Shown here: one piece after another, positions 62,076-64,000 of the stretch
Layout of the letters: each line of letters begins with the position of its first letter
Numbering within the stretch: the stretch's first letter is position 1
Assembly (NCBI RefSeq): GCF_004569295.1
Contig: NZ_SPQC01000005.1
Location: forward strand, 24,925 to 88,924
Reading direction: 5' to 3'
From: Rothia nasimurium
GTDB lineage: Bacteria > Actinomycetota > Actinomycetes > Actinomycetales > Micrococcaceae
DNA length: 64,000 nucleotides
Notes under the pieces: generated by a model
What the model saw: the letters and a program-made list of their open reading frames with translations, nothing else
Told to the model about the DNA's origin: nothing
Databases searched by the model: none
Program-made: the position numbers and the translations under genes

Positions 62076-63529
62076 GACGAGATTGACGATACCATGCCCA
62101 GCTCTTTCTCAGCAAGGTTTCTTATATTTTTTGCCGCATTAATATCACGATCATCTTGATAATTACACTCAACACAAATATAAGTTCTCTCTTTAAGCGA
62201 TAGGTCAGATTTCATAGCACCACACTGTGAGCAGCGCTTTGAGGTTGGCTCATATCTGCCAATGACAGTGAGAGCAGAACCGTACATCTTGGTTTTATAC
62301 TCAAGCTGGTTTCTAATCTGTCCAAAACTCACATCTAAGATATTCCGATTCAGCCCCGATTTAGCAGCCACGTTCTTCCCGGGATTTTCAAGTGTTCCAG
62401 AGGCAGATTTGGTCATCCCTGCGACATTAAGATCTTCAATTCCTACACCAACGTAGGTAGTACTTAGTTCTTTAGTCATTTGGTGGTTACTTGCCGCTCT
62501 CTGCAATGCAATTTTGTGCTGCAATCTACTGATTTGTTTTTTAAGATGTTCACGATTTTTGCTCCCTTTTTGGGTTCGTGAAAGTTTTACTTGCAACTTT
62601 GCGAGACGTTTAAGGGATAGTTGAAGATGTCGGGGGTTATTAATAATTTCACCGTTTGAAAGCGCGGCCTTTGCCTTCACTCCCAAATCAACACCGATTA
62701 CGCCGGCTTTCTCTTGAGCTTTGGTCGGGCCCGGGCGATGCAACAAATTGATAGGGGCTTCCACTAGAAGAGATACATACCAATATTGGGCGTCTCGTGA
62801 AATAGTGAAAGATTTAATCGTTCCACCTTGAGTTACCAACTGAGTCAAAGGAGCCGTGGAATTGTAGGTAACAACTGTGCCAAACATGGCAAGACGCAGA
62901 CGATGATGGTCCTGAATAAATCCCTTACGGGGTTCACCCCGCTTATAGGATGCACCGTACCCACCAGCTGGACTGCTACCATCAACAACAGGAATGGTTA
63001 TTGAATCATGGGACCGACCTGCTTTTTTGAATCGGGGCAGGCCCATTTTGTTACCTGCGCGTTGCCCGGCAACAGATTTCATCCAGTTACTTATAGCGGT
63101 CGCTGCTTGGTCTGCTCCCGAGACAAAAGCCCTGCGGGGGACGGCGTGAAACCAGGGCTCAGCAAAACGTTCGCCAGACCAAACACTTTCAATGGGATCA
63201 CCGGCAGCGATACGGGCGGCAGCCTGCTTATGACGGGCAATTTCAGGAGTAAGTACATCCTTTTGCCAAGCAAATGACGACATAATCTTTAAGGACAGAT
63301 CCTCTTTCCTTAATTTCTTCATCTGGGCACTAGCCTCAGCTTCACTCAGTCCTTGTTCGATGAGCTGATTACGAATCTCCCACCCTCGCCTGAGAACATC
63401 ACGATTAAGGGCAGTGAGCATATTATAGGCAACACGAGCAGCACCAACAGCCTGTCGAAATGCGTTCTCTTGAGTCTGCGTGGGCTTGAGGCGATATTTG
63501 AAGGCCTTATGGGCAATCTCAGTAGTCAT
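62072..63529 (-). CDS. tnpB: RNA-guided endonuclease TnpB (IS200/IS605- or IS607-type)
   Basis: 485 residues from the ATG at 63529 (AGGAG 5 bases upstream). The N-terminal helix-turn-helix-like domain begins KAFKYRLKPTQTQENAFRQAVGAARVAYN. The RuvC domain keeps all three acidic residues: D281 (GVIGVDLGVK), E365 (GIEDLNVAGM) and D462 (DDRDINAAKNI). The zinc ribbon has C433/C436 and C452/C455. So it looks catalytically intact. No TnpA transposase gene is present, so the element is non-autonomous or a stand-alone TnpB. GC content and codon choice (AT-ending codons common) differ sharply from the chromosome, a sign of transfer. It lies between the CRISPR leader and an IS3-like element. Confidence 0.93.
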   Translation of the reverse strand: MTTEIAHKAFKYRLKPTQTQENAFRQAVGAARVAYNMLTALNRDVLRRGWEIRNQLIEQGLSEAEASAQMKKLRKEDLSLKIMSSFAWQKDVLTPEIARHKQAAARIAAGDPIESVWSGERFAEPWFHAVPRRAFVSGADQAATAISNWMKSVAGQRAGNKMGLPRFKKAGRSHDSITIPVVDGSSPAGGYGASYKRGEPRKGFIQDHHRLRLAMFGTVVTYNSTAPLTQLVTQGGTIKSFTISRDAQYWYVSLLVEAPINLLHRPGPTKAQEKAGVIGVDLGVKAKAALSNGEIINNPRHLQLSLKRLAKLQVKLSRTQKGSKNREHLKKQISRLQHKIALQRAASNHQMTKELSTTYVGVGIEDLNVAGMTKSASGTLENPGKNVAAKSGLNRNILDVSFGQIRNQLEYKTKMYGSALTVIGRYEPTSKRCSQCGAMKSDLSLKERTYICVECNYQDDRDINAAKNIRNLAEKELGMVSSISS

Positions 63530-63789
63530 ATCTTCTCCTAGTTCAAAGATTAAGTAAAGCAAACATCACACTTCTCAACAGAAGCGCTCTTTTATCATAT
63601 AAGTAAACAAAAGATGTATTTAAATTAATTTATACTAAATAGCAGAAATATTTTCATAAAAGAATAATGCGTCATCGCTCTTCTCTCAGCTTTTAGAAAA
63701 TTATACTTACAAAGAGGCTTATTCAAAAGTAAGAGCACACCCCACACCCACCAACCAGACAACAGCCCCACCAACGGCAAAAACATGAG
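63530..63789. other. AT-rich intergenic stretch upstream of tnpB
   Basis: No gene is visible in 260 bases. The part 63550-63720 is strongly AT-rich, unlike the rest of the window, with several TATAAT-like words (for example TTATACTTAC and TTTATACTAAAT). It probably holds the tnpB promoter and the left end of the TnpB element. The last 60 bases, before the IS3-like element, are CA-rich and may be target DNA. Confidence 0.5.
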
Positions 63790-63957
63790 TGATATGTACT
63801 GGGTTTAGTTCCGACCCCGTACATTGGAAACAAACAAAAAAGAGCAAAGGAACTTCACCCATGCCCACCAAATTGATATGTACTGGGTTTAGTTCCGACC
63901 CCGTACATTGGAAACAAACAAAAAAGAGCAAAGGAACTTCACCCATGCCCACCAAAT
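63790..63957. repeat. Exact 84-bp tandem duplication at the IS left end
   Basis: 63790-63873 and 63874-63957 are identical over 84 bases, with no differences seen. Each copy starts TGATATGTACTGGG, contains TGTAC...GTACA facing ends (a possible terminal inverted repeat), AAAGGAA and ATGCCCACCAAAT. Only the second copy continues into the transposase frame; in the first copy the ATG reads 10 codons and then meets TAG. Confidence 0.9.
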
Positions 63958-64000
63958 ACCCCCAAGAACTCAAAACAAGAGCCCTACGCCTACTGGCCGA
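63945..64000 (+). CDS. IS3-family transposase OrfA, N-terminal fragment (runs off the window)
   Basis: The first 18 codons read MPTKYPQELKTRALRLLA, the usual start of the helix-turn-helix subunit (OrfA) of IS3-group transposases. AAAGGAA lies 9 bases before the ATG. The remainder is outside the window, so integrity and the -1 frameshift to OrfB cannot be judged. Confidence 0.7.
   Translation, partial: MPTKYPQELKTRALRLLA

Larger units (their letters stand above)
63790..64000 (+). mobile_element. Left end of an IS3-like insertion sequence (runs off the window)
   Basis: The duplicated left end and the first codons of a transposase orfA are visible. The right end and orfB lie beyond base 64000. 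IS3 membership is inferred from the transposase N-terminus. Confidence 0.65.

Noticed and set aside
63719..63973. 84-codon minus-strand frame with an internally repeated VGMGEVPLLFF peptide
   Set aside because: The peptide repeat simply reflects the 84-bp DNA duplication, and the frame is antisense to the transposase start.
1..64000. tRNA or rRNA genes
   Set aside because: None was recognised in any intergenic region; all gaps are short and mostly filled by terminators and promoters.

Overview
The window looks like chromosomal DNA of a high-GC Gram-positive bacterium (Actinobacteria). Three things show this: a mycothione reductase, a Wag31/DivIVA - SepF - FtsZ block joined to a large dcw cluster, and two gene neighbourhoods laid out as in Mycobacterium (polyprenyl synthase - Rv2175c - PknL - AroG - acyltransferase - FadD, and GcvH - GarA - MerR - MerR). 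The MurE specificity motif reads DDPH, not the DNPR of diaminopimelate-adding enzymes, which fits a lysine-type wall. Together with moderate GC this suggests Micrococcaceae, most likely Rothia or a close relative (inference; no 16S is present).

Layout. 1-6.0 kb: 5' part of glnE, a type I glutamine synthetase, then panB, map and polyphosphate glucokinase. 6.0-10 kb: nrdR-hisD and small accessory genes, including a DsbA-like gene with an apparent internal deletion and a divergent HxlR regulator/oxidoreductase pair. 10.1-37 kb, nearly all on the minus strand: dnaE, rluA-type synthase, lspA, divIVA, yggT, sepF, yggS, pgeF, ftsZ and then ftsQ-murC-murG-ftsW-murD-mraY-murF-murE-ftsI-ftsL-rsmH-mraZ. 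Transcription of the division cluster begins at mraZ, behind a three-copy MraZ operator. 37-46.6 kb: dinB with a LexA-box candidate, then the PknL neighbourhood through to a long-chain acyl-CoA synthetase. 46.7-60.7 kb: mycothione reductase, pyruvate carboxylase, a ParA-like ATPase, the MerR/MerR/GarA/GcvH block, a bifunctional proline catabolic enzyme and its divergent LysR-type gene.

60.7-64 kb is accessory DNA: the 3' remnant of an unrecognised gene, a type I-E-like CRISPR array of 16 repeats and 15 spacers, and directly beyond its leader end a TnpB gene of clearly different composition with a candidate omega RNA. Then comes an AT-rich stretch and the left end of an IS3-like element carrying an exact 84-bp tandem duplication. 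No cas gene lies inside the window. The contact between an RNA-guided TnpB element and a CRISPR leader is the most unusual feature. A second genome-scale signal is an over-represented octamer, GCGGACGC, which forms inverted pairs inside two terminators.

All identifications were made by reading the translated sequence and recalling family motifs. No database search was run, and start codons were chosen from visible ribosome binding sites.
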